Source: Ruminiclostridium hungatei (GTDB lineage Bacteria > Bacillota > Clostridia > Acetivibrionales > DSM-1351). Taken from it: a stretch of DNA of 64,000 bases. Position numbers and translations under genes: made by a program. Below are positions 49,961-61,508 of the stretch, piece by piece. How positions within the stretch are numbered: position 1 is the first letter of the stretch; each line of letters opens with the position of its first letter. The notes under the pieces are model-generated. The model did not search any database. It was not told where the DNA came from and saw only the letters and a program-made list of their open reading frames with translations. The DNA lies in assembly GCF_002051585.1 (NCBI RefSeq), contig NZ_MZGX01000033.1:1-64000 (forward strand), read 5' to 3'.

Positions 49961-51037
49961 CTATTTGTAATCCTTATATATGGATATCGCATGTTTAAAA
50001 TCTTCAAATGCCTCGTCTTTTTTTCCCGTTTTTTCATGGCACATGCCAATATAATACCAGGCTTTATAACTTCCACAACCAACTAATGTTAAGTACTTAT
50101 AATTTTGCTCTCCTAATTTGAGACAATGTTGAAAAATAGTTATGGCATCTTCATACATCTTTTTTTCATAAAAAATAAGTCCTTTATAAAAATGAAGATC
50201 CACATAATCCGGATATAATTCTATAGCCTTTTCAATTCCAGGCCATGCGCTATCATAGTTACTGCTAATTATTAAAATATCATATTTTAATTTATATGCT
50301 ATGGCAGGAGGTATTTGTTTATTATTCAAAAATCCCCATATAGCTGCATTAACCTGATTAAATGCCATTTCATATTTCCCGGCACGGTAGTATTCACTGG
50401 CAATATGATAGTCAACCCACGGATTATCTTCAGCTTTTGCTTTAACCTTCTGAAGTATCTGAATATTTCTTTCACTCTTTTTTTTCCCTTCATTAACTTC
50501 ATCCAAATAACCATAATGGTATATTTGAGCAATTTGAAGCATATCTTTTTTATAGTCCGGAGTAAACCCCTTAATATCTGGATATTCGTGGATATCACCA
50601 ACAAACTTATAACCTTTATTATTTCTAAATAGCCTATGGGAACAAAAAGTATAAGCTCTGCCCGCATCAACAGGGAAATTACCATAATAGCTTACAATAG
50701 GAACTGCTAAAGCATCTTTTTCATATAAACGAAGTATATTTAAAAACAGCTCCATATCTTCTATTTTCATCTCCTCATCCGCATCCAACCACAGTATCCA
50801 TTCACCTTTTGCCTTTTTTATTCCATAATTCCTTGCATCAGCAAAACTATCCCTCCAAATATAATCAAAAACTTTAGCGCCAAAGGATATACATATTTCC
50901 TTGGTACTATCACTAGAACCTGTATCGACTATGATTATTTCATCAACAGCCCTATATATACTTTGTAAACAGTTTTCAAGCCAGCGTTCTTCATCTTTTA
51001 CTATCATGCACAATGATATAGATGGATGTTCTTCCAT
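49961..51037 (-). CDS. Family 2 glycosyltransferase with TPR repeats
   Basis: 358 residues. The N-terminal GT2 domain (1-220) has SLCMIVKDEERWLENCL, the nucleotide-binding VDTGSSD and the metal-binding WLDADEEM. The C-terminal part (about 225-350) contains helical TPR-like repeats (YPDYVDLHFYKGLIFYEKK; WYYIGMCHEKTG). AAAGG precedes ATG. Located between collagen-like genes and near a paralogue on the other strand, it probably glycosylates threonines of those proteins. Confidence 0.85.
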   Translation of the reverse strand: MEEHPSISLCMIVKDEERWLENCLQSIYRAVDEIIIVDTGSSDSTKEICISFGAKVFDYIWRDSFADARNYGIKKAKGEWILWLDADEEMKIEDMELFLNILRLYEKDALAVPIVSYYGNFPVDAGRAYTFCSHRLFRNNKGYKFVGDIHEYPDIKGFTPDYKKDMLQIAQIYHYGYLDEVNEGKKKSERNIQILQKVKAKAEDNPWVDYHIASEYYRAGKYEMAFNQVNAAIWGFLNNKQIPPAIAYKLKYDILIISSNYDSAWPGIEKAIELYPDYVDLHFYKGLIFYEKKMYEDAITIFQHCLKLGEQNYKYLTLVGCGSYKAWYYIGMCHEKTGKKDEAFEDFKHAISIYKDYK

Positions 51038-51195
51038 AAGTCAACCTTTCTCAATGCTTTAATCAGTTAATTAGTTTCTTTCTATTACAGTGTATGAATA
51101 ATTCTAATGAAATGTATCTATCGAACATGCTCCCAATTCTCTTTGCATGAATATAATAATGAAGTATTAATATATAATGGAAGTGAACTAAATAT

Positions 51196-52275
51196 ATGAT
51201 TACAGTAAGTCTATGCATGATCGTCAAAAATGAAGAGCAGGTTTTGGCACGCTGCCTTGATTCAATTTCCAGTGAAGTAGATGAAATCATTATAATGGAT
51301 ACAGGTTCCAGCGACGAAACAAAATCTATAGCCCGTCGGTATACCAACATGATTTATGATTTTGAATGGATAGATGACTTTGCCGCCGCACGCAATGCAG
51401 CCTTTGCCAAGGCAAATATGGATTATATTCTTTGGATGGATGCAGATGATGTATTTGAAGCTGATCAATTAAATAAATTCGCAGAATTGAAAAAAAGTCT
51501 TAATCCGGATGTAGATTCGGTTTCGATGAATTACATTCTTTCATCCGATGAATATGGTAACATACAATTTAAAGTAAGACGAAACCGTCTCGTAAAAAGA
51601 GCTAACAACTTTAGATGGATTGGTGCAGTTCACGAATATCTTGAGGTGTATGGAAATACCCTTCAAAGCGATATTTCGGTGACTCATAAAAGCCTTTCTC
51701 ATGATGGAGACAGAAATCTGAATATATATGAAAAACGTTTAGCACGGGGAGAAGAATTTTCGCCCAGAGATCTGTATTACTTTGCAAACGAACTGTTTGA
51801 CCATAGGATGTATCCACGGGCAATTAACCTCTATGAACAATTTTTATCCGGCGATAAGGGATGGGTAGAAGATAATATTTCAAGCTGCTCGAAGTTGGCA
51901 GATTGTTACCATTATATGGAAAATTATGAATCTGAACTTCAATCCGTTTTGAGATCTTTCCGTTACAGCAGTCCTCGCCCGGAATTTTGCTGCAGACTCG
52001 GGTATTATTTTTTACAAAAAAACAATGTGCTTTCAGCTACTTTTTGGTATAAAACAGCAGTGCAAGAGCAATCTGAGGAAACCTGGTTCAGCAATCCTAC
52101 ATATTCCACATGGCTCCCACACCTTCAACTATGTGTATGCTATGATCGAATTGGAAATCATAAGCTGGCATACCTTCATAGCGAAGTTGCTCGCCAATAT
52201 CGTCCTGATGACCAAAGAATATTATCCTGCCAGCAATATTTAAAATCAATTCTGAACAGCAATGAACAGCAATGA
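51196..52275 (+). CDS. Family 2 glycosyltransferase with TPR-like C-terminus
   Basis: 359 residues, paralogous to the gene at 49961-51037. GT2 motifs are SLCMIVKNEEQVLARCL, IMDTGSSDETK and WMDADDVF. The C-terminal half is helical with TPR-like spacing (MYPRAINLYEQFLSG; KLAYLHSEVARQYR). The SD is weak (GGAAGTG). It diverges from the first glycosyltransferase and is followed by a terminator and two more collagen-like genes on the opposite strand. Probable role: glycosylation of the collagen-like exosporium proteins. Confidence 0.85.
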   Translation: MITVSLCMIVKNEEQVLARCLDSISSEVDEIIIMDTGSSDETKSIARRYTNMIYDFEWIDDFAAARNAAFAKANMDYILWMDADDVFEADQLNKFAELKKSLNPDVDSVSMNYILSSDEYGNIQFKVRRNRLVKRANNFRWIGAVHEYLEVYGNTLQSDISVTHKSLSHDGDRNLNIYEKRLARGEEFSPRDLYYFANELFDHRMYPRAINLYEQFLSGDKGWVEDNISSCSKLADCYHYMENYESELQSVLRSFRYSSPRPEFCCRLGYYFLQKNNVLSATFWYKTAVQEQSEETWFSNPTYSTWLPHLQLCVCYDRIGNHKLAYLHSEVARQYRPDDQRILSCQQYLKSILNSNEQQ

Positions 52276-52296
52276 TATTTAACAGAAAGAATTACA

Positions 52297-52327
52297 AAAC
52301 GCAGTGAAGCTGATAACACTGCGTTTT
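52297..52327 (+). terminator. Terminator of the plus-strand glycosyltransferase
   Basis: Perfect stem AAAACGCAGTG / CACTGCGTTTT with a 10-base loop. Confidence 0.8.
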
Positions 52328-52490
52328 ATTAATTTGTAGTATTTTTTAATCAACTTTCGCACTTAATTAATAGCAATTTCCTGTAGTTTTAATACGGCGG
52401 CTACAAAAGAAATTCAGATTTGATTGTTTTTATCCTCACTAACTAATCTATCTTCTTTTACTTCTCATTTTTACAATCAGCTTATATATT

Positions 52491-53627
52491 TTACAATGTT
52501 ACTTCTAAAATAACAATGTTAGCCTGTACTGGTGTAAAACCATAGCCCACCGTTTCTCCTGTAACATTGACCAGTGTCAGGATAGACGGTGTTTCTCCCA
52601 CAGTAATCAATGCGCTGCCATTCACCTGAGTGGAAACTATTGGTGCTGAACCTAATATTCCCCCAATGCCATTCAACTCCAAAGCAAATGAAATTGATGT
52701 GGAAGGAGGACATGCACCCTCAATGGCAATCCACCACGTCACGAAATAATTTCCGACAGCCGATATTGTAAATTCACCTGTTAATGGATTGTAGTCTATA
52801 TTGGGACTTTGGTCATTAAGCAAAGTATCAAAAATAACATTATCCCCGTTATTTACAGTTCCTCCGCCATTTGCCAAAAGCTGTGCCTGAATTCCTCTTA
52901 ACTGTGTTGTTGCTCCTGTAGCTCCTGTTGGGCCTGCTGCCCCGGTAGCTCCCGTTGCCCCTGCGGGGCCTGCTGCCCCGGTGACTCCCGTTGCTCCTGC
53001 CGGGCCTGCTGCTCCTGTAGCTCCTGCCGGGCCTGCTGCTCCTGTAGCTCCTGCCGGGCCTGCTGCCCCGGTAGCTCCCGTTGCCCCTGCGGGGCCTGCT
53101 GCTCCTGTAGCTCCCGCTGCTCCTGCCGGGCCTGCTGCTCCGGTGACTCCCGTTGCTCCTGCCGGGCCTGCTGCTCCGGTGGCTCCCGTTGCTCCTGCCG
53201 GACCTGCTGCTCCGGTGGCTCCCGTTGCTCCTGCCGGACCTGCTGCTCCGGTGGCTCCCGTTGCTCCTGCCGGACCTGCTGCTCCGGTGGCTCCCGTTGC
53301 TCCGGTGGCTCCCGTTGGACCTGTTATACCATTTGCGCCTAGAAATTGACGTGTATTTCTCATCTTTGTATTTAAAGATAATTGATTCTGTGTAATACTA
53401 TCCAGCACATCACGAACACTTTCATTGACATTCAGTATATCACTGACTGTTGACTGTGGACCGGTTATTCCGGGAATTGTTCCAAGGACATACTGTATTT
53501 TTTCTCCCTCTGCATTAATAATATGGCTTAATCCAAGTTCTTCCATAGCTATGGAAGTTAGTATAAAATTCACTGCTTCATCCCTTGTAATCGCTGGACT
53601 CACAGTTGGGAAACTTGGTTGAGACAT
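52491..53627 (-). CDS. Collagen-like protein with BclA-type C-terminal domain
   Basis: 378 residues from ATG 53627 (GGAGG eight bases upstream). Residues 1-95 are the shared N-terminal domain. Residues about 99-243 are Gly-X-Y triplets dominated by GATGAAGPA. The C-terminal 135 residues ([35 protein letters not shown]) form a C1q/TNF-like jelly roll as in Bacillus BclA. It would form trimeric filaments on the spore surface. Shorter collagen arm than its two neighbours. Confidence 0.88.
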   Translation of the reverse strand: MSQPSFPTVSPAITRDEAVNFILTSIAMEELGLSHIINAEGEKIQYVLGTIPGITGPQSTVSDILNVNESVRDVLDSITQNQLSLNTKMRNTRQFLGANGITGPTGATGATGATGAAGPAGATGATGAAGPAGATGATGAAGPAGATGATGAAGPAGATGVTGAAGPAGAAGATGAAGPAGATGATGAAGPAGATGAAGPAGATGAAGPAGATGVTGAAGPAGATGATGAAGPTGATGATTQLRGIQAQLLANGGGTVNNGDNVIFDTLLNDQSPNIDYNPLTGEFTISAVGNYFVTWWIAIEGACPPSTSISFALELNGIGGILGSAPIVSTQVNGSALITVGETPSILTLVNVTGETVGYGFTPVQANIVILEVTL

Positions 53628-53807
53628 GGTCAAAACCTCCTTTATATGAATATTAGTAAAATTAATTAAATATTTGCCTGCACTTTATAAATATCCAAGT
53701 ATTTTAATCCAACAATAACCTTATCTTTTTTTATAGTTCCTAATATAAAAACAAACTATGACAAACCACTTATAGGTATTTTGTTCAGGTATGTCATCAA
53801 ACTTATC

Positions 53808-55409
<1,602 letters not shown>

Positions 55410-55652
55410 TTACATAACTTTTTATTATACTTTACATATTATGATTAATAATGCTTTATTGTTCTGCCAGATACTTAGTACATGTTTTTTATGTTAATAT
55501 TCCTTTCAAACTATGTAGGAAGAAGTTCTTTAAGATTATATGGAAAAGAAAAGAAACGAAACTAGCCGGCTTTTATGATACCAGTTATTATGAATCAAAC
55601 GACATTGCTTAGATTTGGCAATCTGTATTTGGTGAACCCGAATAGACATAAC

Positions 55653-55730
55653 CTATACGGTATTTTGGTTACCGTAGCCACCAAACATAAGGACTATAGA
55701 AATTAAGCCAGTGATAAATAATATTTTCAA
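55653..55730 (-). pseudogene. Remnant of a lipoprotein gene (5' end only)
   Basis: The frame from TTG 55730 reads KILFITGLISIVLMFGG then YGNQNTV and stop. It matches the start of the lipoprotein at 45513 (KIFIIGLISIALMLGG, CSNQNTV), with the lipobox Cys changed to Tyr and a stop right after NQNTV. The rest of the gene is missing. It indicates a past duplication. The remaining gap 55389-55754 has no gene. Confidence 0.7.
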
Positions 55731-55754
55731 AAGACTTCCTCAATATAGGAGAAA

Positions 55755-56228
55755 TTAAATAATCTCCTTCTGATAATAAACCAATGTCAGTTTATCATTA
55801 ATTTTTTCTGTTTTACCGGTAAATATATATCCTGCCTTTTCATATACATGCCTGTTGTAAGGCATATCCTCCAGCGTTTCCAAACACCATTTTTTTGCGT
55901 TGGGAAACTTTTCTTCCGAAAACCTGATGACTGCCTGCCCGATACCCATACCTTGATATTTCGGTAATATATTGATGATATGGAGATAGTAATATTCCAT
56001 TTCATCCATTTTTCTTATACTTATGGAGCCAACCCATATGTCTTTTAGCAGGATTTTAAAAAAATCTTCATTTTCAATCTGCCATTTTATACGTTCCAGG
56101 CTGGCCATAGCAGGACTTGTTTCATAATCCTGATATCGTTCCAGGTGAGGCAAAAAACAAATTTTTTGAATTTCCAGAAGCCTTTCCGCATCACTTGGTT
56201 CAGCTTTTAATAAACTAATGTTCATCAT
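55755..56228 (-). CDS. GNAT-family N-acetyltransferase
   Basis: 157 residues. The acetyl-CoA site is ILPKYQGMGIGQAVIRF (Q/R-x-x-G-x-G/A). The N-terminal SLLKAEPSDAERLLEIQKICF and the C-terminal YEKAGYIFTGKTEKI segment fit the fold. AAGGTGGA precedes ATG. Substrate unknown. Confidence 0.9.
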   Translation of the reverse strand: MMNISLLKAEPSDAERLLEIQKICFLPHLERYQDYETSPAMASLERIKWQIENEDFFKILLKDIWVGSISIRKMDEMEYYYLHIINILPKYQGMGIGQAVIRFSEEKFPNAKKWCLETLEDMPYNRHVYEKAGYIFTGKTEKINDKLTLVYYQKEII

Positions 56229-56335
56229 ATTCCACCTTCTGACGTATAAATTGGATTAAAATTTGAAACTGTCTTGATGACCTAAATAGGGAAAACGTGC
56301 TATGACTGGGATTTTGACGAAATACAAATTAACTA

Positions 56336-56894
56336 TTATGTAAGCTCTTCAAGTGAATTAATTACCCGATAGCCTTTTACCACACTCAATATTTTCTGCA
56401 GAATATAATATTTTTTGTTCCTGCATAGCAAGACCGCATTTATTCCAAGTTTCCTGGCACCCAGGCAGTTATTGACATTATCATCTACAAAAATACACTT
56501 GCCTGGTCCGACCTTTAATTCTTCCAAAGCAGTCAAGAACATTTTTTCATTTGGTTTTGCAGCTCCAACTATTGAAGAAATAACAAAGGAAGAAAAATAG
56601 GAATAAAGGTGGCATGAAGGAAAACATCCTTTAGTGATGGCCACGCATCCGAAACAACTGCAAGCTTATATCTTTTATAAAGAATTGGAATCACATTGAT
56701 TGCATCAGCAAAGAATTCAAATATTCACCAGCTCTTGAAAATGCAAGATTTCTTTTTTCAAAACTGATACTTTCATATTTACTTTTATCCACATAAGAAA
56801 AAAATTGGGACGGTATAAACCAATGACCAGTTTTAGGAGCATTTAGTACTCTTCCTGAATCCAAAAGAACTGCTTCAATATTAATCCGTATCAT
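56336..56894 (-). pseudogene. HAD-superfamily hydrolase, frameshifted
   Basis: The 5' part from 56894 encodes EAVLLDSGRVLNAPKTGHWF (motif I region), then shifts frame near 56705. A second frame carries LAVVSDAWPSLKDVF (motif II) and shifts again near 56610. The third carries FVISSIVGAAKPNEKMF (motif III) and FVDDNVNNCLGA (motif IV). All parts of one HAD protein are present but in three frames, so it is inactive unless the breaks are sequencing errors. Confidence 0.8.
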
Positions 56895-56998
56895 TTCCTC
56901 TCCTTGCAGCTTTAGATTTTCACATTAATAAAAAACTACCATTCAGATTAATTTGTTACAGATAGTACCCTATCCGGAAGGCTCCACTTTCAATCGGT

Positions 56999-57934
56999 TC
57001 ATATTAAATCCAATTGCTTCTTTGCCACAGATTTTGCTTCTCTATGGCTGATGATATCCTCCGGTCCCAGGGTACTGCACAGCAACGGGGAATCAGGAGC
57101 ATACTTTTCCGAATGCTTATTGACAACCTTTGAACTGTGATTGGCATAGCAATACTTACACCCGTTAAGGCAGGTATTATACATACCAATATCCACACTT
57201 GACACACATCCGCACTCAGGTCTTTGATTTTTATCCTTATCAGCCTTTAACGGACACCCGATAATTTTGGAAATAAGCTCATCATCCACACATTTTGCAT
57301 GTCCGATTCCAAGGTGACTCAGTTCAATACCTTCTGCACAGGTATCAAGCTTAAGTCCATATCCGGAAGCAATTTCAAATAATTTCCCGGCAAGGGCCTC
57401 TTTCTCGTTATAAGTCAAAGAGACAATATCAAGCTGCTCAATATTTTTTTTAATTTTACTATAGAAATCTATAAAGCTTATGGTGCATTTTTGTGTATAA
57501 TCTTTCAAGTGCTGTGCAAGCTTTTCAAAATATGCAATATGATAATCAATTGTGTATATTGGGTTTATTAAAATCGGATCGTATCTCCAGATGACTTTTT
57601 CAGCACCTATTTTGTCTGATAATCTTCTAAAGGTGTCTATTACTTCATCATTTTTTGAAGGGACATTTTGCTCCACATCTTTTCCATACGAATTCAAGGA
57701 AAACTGAAAATAGTATTTATAGTTTTTCAGCTCATCCAGCCTTTCCAACATAGGCTTGGGATTTTTAGACCAAAATACAATACAGTCAATAACCTCGGGA
57801 GAAAGGTCAATTCTGCTTACCTGGTGTATATTCATAGGATTTCTTACCAGGAGAAACCTATCCTTGATTCTGTTGAAAAACCAGTCAGAGTAATATGTGG
57901 GAATATCAGTCCTTCTGCTTGCACTTATGATCAT
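56999..57934 (-). CDS. DUF1848 family protein
   Basis: 311 residues from ATG 57934 (AGGAAG upstream). It begins MIISASRRTDIPTYYSDWF, the family signature, and is followed by LVRNPMN and VFWSKNPKPM. The C-terminus has a cysteine cluster (PECGCVSSVDIGMYNTC, then NGCKYCYANHSS) that could bind a metal or Fe-S cluster, reminiscent of radical-SAM auxiliary sites. Function is not established. It lies four bp after the upstream methyltransferase-like gene and is probably co-transcribed. Confidence 0.85.
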   Translation of the reverse strand: MIISASRRTDIPTYYSDWFFNRIKDRFLLVRNPMNIHQVSRIDLSPEVIDCIVFWSKNPKPMLERLDELKNYKYYFQFSLNSYGKDVEQNVPSKNDEVIDTFRRLSDKIGAEKVIWRYDPILINPIYTIDYHIAYFEKLAQHLKDYTQKCTISFIDFYSKIKKNIEQLDIVSLTYNEKEALAGKLFEIASGYGLKLDTCAEGIELSHLGIGHAKCVDDELISKIIGCPLKADKDKNQRPECGCVSSVDIGMYNTCLNGCKYCYANHSSKVVNKHSEKYAPDSPLLCSTLGPEDIISHREAKSVAKKQLDLI

Positions 57935-57938
57935 ATTA

Positions 57939-58736
57939 TTACTTCCTATACTCAAATATTATTGACTTATTTACATATGTCTTTGGGTATACTGCCAGAT
58001 TGTCTGGAAATTCAAATATATTACCAGTATTATTAATAGGTATGTATCCTCCATTATACGCTTTTTCAATCGGGAAATAAAACTGGGTGCACCGAGAAAA
58101 TAAATTTTTTATTTCAGAGTCAAACCAATCCCTTCCGAAATCCCGATGATTTACTTCATTAAAAATAAAATAGCTGCCATTATTCATCTTATTTATTTCA
58201 TTCTTCAGTATATTTAATAATGCTGTACCACTATTTACATCATTTCTCTTGATTGTAGAAAAGACCTTGCACATAAATACTATATCATAGCCCGCTAAAG
58301 AAAAGCCATTTAATAAATTCCGTGTTTCATAATCTCTATTTTGGTAAGCCTCTCTCAACCCATTCCAACTAATTTCCATATCGTATCCGGTATAGTCAAA
58401 AGTGATGTTTAAATTATTATCGTCTATGTATCTATCCAATGCATATGCATCAGGAGAAAAACCACATCCCAGAGAAAGTACCCTGATGCTACGTCCATTG
58501 AATTCTCTTTCAAGAAGTTGAGAAGCACTTAAATAATGATAAATTTCGCTGGCATAAGCCGGACCATAATTCATTGTATAATAGCAGAGCTTTTTTTGGC
58601 AATTATAGCTGTCTGCTCTTGAATAGTAATCTTCTCCCAGGCAATCATAACATGAGCAAATCCTACCATCATCATGGCAGCAATCAGATGCCAGAAATAT
58701 GTCATTGCAACTTCCTGTTAATGTCTCAATACTCAT
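57939..58736 (-). CDS. SAM-dependent methyltransferase-like protein with Cys-rich N-terminus
   Basis: 265 residues. Residues 14-50 contain eight cysteines (CNDIF, DCCHDDGRICSCYDC, YNCQKKLC) that may bind metal. VLSLGCGFSPDAYALD near residue 86 is a SAM-binding motif I, and DYTGYDME fits motif II. It precedes the DUF1848 gene by four bases. Substrate unknown; the cysteine cluster suggests metal-dependent or nucleic-acid binding. Confidence 0.7.
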   Translation of the reverse strand: MSIETLTGSCNDIFLASDCCHDDGRICSCYDCLGEDYYSRADSYNCQKKLCYYTMNYGPAYASEIYHYLSASQLLEREFNGRSIRVLSLGCGFSPDAYALDRYIDDNNLNITFDYTGYDMEISWNGLREAYQNRDYETRNLLNGFSLAGYDIVFMCKVFSTIKRNDVNSGTALLNILKNEINKMNNGSYFIFNEVNHRDFGRDWFDSEIKNLFSRCTQFYFPIEKAYNGGYIPINNTGNIFEFPDNLAVYPKTYVNKSIIFEYRK

Positions 58737-58842
58737 TATAAATCCTCCGTAAATACAATATAGAAATCTATTACTATTTTTACATTATATTCCTTATAAT
58801 GATTTATTTCAACATTATTTACCTTTACTACTTATTCCAAAT

Positions 58843-59640
58843 CTATGGTTTTCTTGCCATATATAAATCAATAGTATCATATACTTTTATGCTGTTATTA
58901 AAATCATGAATCGCGTCCCGTATTCCATTAAAAAACTGTGATTTTACCGGCTCCGGCAGCGCAATATGGTCAGAATATGTGCTTATCAAAGCAATATAAG
59001 CCTCTGCGTTAAATTCTCTTACTTGCCTGTACAGCCGGCATTCCGCCTCAATAAAACCATATTTCTCAATAGTGCCGATTATTTTTTTATACCTCTCCTG
59101 AGGATTATTCAACTCAGCTTCAGCCTTTTTCATGCTTCCGGGGCCAAAATATTTCTCATATACCTTCTGCATTTTCAAATGCAGTGGGTCATTAAAGCTT
59201 TTAGGGGCTGGCTTATTCCAGAAAACCGATATAGCTCCTCCGCTTTTTAAAATATGGAACACTTTTGGATAGCCGATTTCCTCCGGAATCCAATGAAAGG
59301 CAGTCCCTGAAAACACCAGGTCGAACTTGTTGTTTTGCAAAGGTATTTTTTCAAAATCGGCATTTTCTATACGAAAGTTCTTATAAGACCTGAATTTGTT
59401 CCTTGTATACTCCGTAAAATTTTCTCCAAGCTCTATTGCCAGAACGGGGCTGCCCGTATTTAATATGGGTTCGGTGGCCTGCCCTGTGCCACAGCCTATT
59501 TCCAGACATTCCGTTTCAGAATTGAGCTTTGAATATTCTATAATATCGTTGAAAAGTTCTTTGCAGTAACGTGGTCTCCATTTATCATAATTTACAGCAT
59601 CAATATCAAAGGATTTCCTTAAATCCACAATAACCTCCAT
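58843..59640 (-). CDS. Class I SAM-dependent methyltransferase
   Basis: 265 residues. Motif I is CLEIGCGTGQATEPIL and the acidic motif II is VLAIELGE; FDLVFSGTAFHW and LKSGGAISVFWNKP follow. It belongs to the broad UbiE/COG2226-like group of small-molecule methyltransferases. No partner gene defines the substrate. Confidence 0.88.
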   Translation of the reverse strand: MEVIVDLRKSFDIDAVNYDKWRPRYCKELFNDIIEYSKLNSETECLEIGCGTGQATEPILNTGSPVLAIELGENFTEYTRNKFRSYKNFRIENADFEKIPLQNNKFDLVFSGTAFHWIPEEIGYPKVFHILKSGGAISVFWNKPAPKSFNDPLHLKMQKVYEKYFGPGSMKKAEAELNNPQERYKKIIGTIEKYGFIEAECRLYRQVREFNAEAYIALISTYSDHIALPEPVKSQFFNGIRDAIHDFNNSIKVYDTIDLYMARKP

Positions 59641-59664
59641 AGCCTGCCATCCACTCCTGCTTCC

Positions 59665-59919
59665 CTATCGAAATAGTATAAATCTGATAAAAGGCAGAAG
59701 TATTAAAATTCCTGTGAATATCCACGCCCCATATTTGTTCTTCTCCTTATACACCTTGCCAAAGGTCCTGAAAACAAAAATCATGTTGGCAAATGTAAGG
59801 CAAATTACAAAAAAGAAAGCATCCATTGTATAATCCGGCCAGTATTTAGCAATATTAAAAAATATAACTACTATTGCCAGCTCAATTGCCAGCATTATTT
59901 TCAATACTCTCTCACTCAT
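59665..59919 (-). CDS. Small integral membrane protein
   Basis: 84 residues from ATG 59919 (GAGGTGG five bases upstream). Three hydrophobic segments (about 5-22, 32-50, 64-82) separated by short polar loops. Unrecognised. It begins 24 bp upstream-side of nothing and ends before the 58843 methyltransferase's end, reading in the same direction as it. Confidence 0.65.
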   Translation of the reverse strand: MSERVLKIMLAIELAIVVIFFNIAKYWPDYTMDAFFFVICLTFANMIFVFRTFGKVYKEKNKYGAWIFTGILILLPFIRFILFR

Positions 59920-60118
59920 TTTTTCCACCTCTGTTCAATACTTACAAATAATACTATACACCGAATTAACTCATACTGCAATTCAAACGGCAGCTATCAT
60001 ATGCCGGACAAACGCCGTTCCGGGTCTCATAGCCCGCAAATGCTCTTAACCTGTTAAAGGATTGACTTTAAGGCAGGTTTATTATAAATTAATCTTATAT
60101 ATTTTCCGGAGGTGTCAT

Positions 60119-60397
60119 ATGCCATACTTTGAAAGGTCAAACAAATTTGCCAATATACTGATATTTTTCAGTATAATATTCTTTCTCATAGCAGTTGTAG
60201 TAATATTTAAAGGCAGCGTCCTGGACCAGGTTTTTCAATACAGCAATGGTAACTATGTAAGTTCGGGCATTTATTTCACAATTTTTATATTATTGTCCGT
60301 ATTTACCTGTATTGTAGCAATAGCCCTAAAATGTGTAGTAAAAGACGCCAGATATGAATTTGCAGAGATAAAGAGGGAGCTCAGCGGGAAGTCATGA
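60119..60397 (+). CDS. Small membrane protein, two helices
   Basis: 92 residues from ATG 60119 (GGAGG six bases upstream). Two membrane helices (about 10-32 and 49-71) with a 17-residue external loop and a charged C-terminal tail (KDARYEFAEIKRELSGKS). Unrecognised. Confidence 0.65.
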   Translation: MPYFERSNKFANILIFFSIIFFLIAVVVIFKGSVLDQVFQYSNGNYVSSGIYFTIFILLSVFTCIVAIALKCVVKDARYEFAEIKRELSGKS

Positions 60398-60539
60398 TAA
60401 TTCCCGCCATAGCTCGTTATGAATAGAGCAACATGCCTGTTATATAGCTTCCAACCGGTAAAAATTTATATGCCTGAGTGAAAGCTGGCAGCTTTTTAAG
60501 CCAAACTGCCTTGGCTCCATATTTTGTCATTTTCATCAC

Positions 60540-60571
60540 AAAGCGCCTGATTCCCTCGAATCAGGCGCTTA
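60540..60571. terminator. Strong hairpin, likely bidirectional terminator
   Basis: Perfect 13-bp stem AAGCGCCTGATTC / GAATCAGGCGCTT with a four-base loop. The T run on the plus strand is delayed (TATATAAGTTTTTT). The rest of 60398-60726 has no gene. Confidence 0.6.
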
Positions 60572-60726
60572 TATAAGTTTTTTATCAGTATCGGTTTTCT
60601 TACCATATATGGGGCAAATATCTCGCCTAAGGGTACAGCCTATAAAAAATCATGTGTGAATAAAAAAGCAATTCAGCATAAATTAAACGGCGATTCATGT
60701 AAATAATCCAACCCCATATTATTATA

Positions 60727-61257
60727 TTAATTTACTACTATTTCCTGGTCATTCCTGTTAAAAAGCCTGACCTCAGAAGGGTCCTCTGACTTTGATGCCC
60801 ATGATGTAATTCTGCAGAAGGTTATAAACTTCGGTTCTTTCTGTATAGGTATTTTATATTCTTCTATATTTACCCTTGCAGTAATGTAATCAATGGCAAA
60901 ATCAGGGTTTGATCCGGCCAGAAGCAGATATTTGCCCTTTTTGGTCTCAATAACTTCATACCTTAATGAGTTAAAACCGTCAGTTACGGAAATAATTTTG
61001 TATTTATCGTTAATACCTCTTTTTAGTTCGGCATATGCTAAATTATTATCTTGCGAAAGCAGAACAAACTTTTTATTGTCAATATTGCATTCATCTATAG
61101 TATTTATTTTTTCAACAGTTTTTTCATATTTATTTTGAAACAGCAATAATTGTTTTTCCATATTTGAGGTATCAACTTTATAATTTGCTGAATATAAAAT
61201 CATGAAGCCTGCTAAAAACATTAGTATGAACCCAGATATTATAACGATTTTTTTCAT
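60727..61257 (-). CDS. Membrane-anchored hypothetical protein
   Basis: 176 residues. One N-terminal helix (5-24) anchors it. A coiled-coil-like stretch follows (NMEKQLLLFQNKYEKTVEKI), then a beta-rich domain. GGAGGTAAG-like sequence precedes ATG (reverse of cttacctcc). Unrecognised. Confidence 0.65.
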   Translation of the reverse strand: MKKIVIISGFILMFLAGFMILYSANYKVDTSNMEKQLLLFQNKYEKTVEKINTIDECNIDNKKFVLLSQDNNLAYAELKRGINDKYKIISVTDGFNSLRYEVIETKKGKYLLLAGSNPDFAIDYITARVNIEEYKIPIQKEPKFITFCRITSWASKSEDPSEVRLFNRNDQEIVVN

Positions 61258-61508
61258 CTTACCTCCATGGGCCGACAGTCATGCAAACAGCATACTAATC
61301 AAATCCTCAATTAAGGCAAATTCCAGAAGCCGGCTTTTGTCAGTTTCTGAAATTCACTGATAAAACACCTTATACCACCGGTTAAGCGCGCTGAATAAAT
61401 TCAACACATTTGAAATTGGAGCATCATCCTGGGAGAAAGTCAAACTAACATTAAGGATAATTTCTTCCGGTATTTCCCCATCAATTGCCTCCAATCTATT
61501 ATGTCCGA

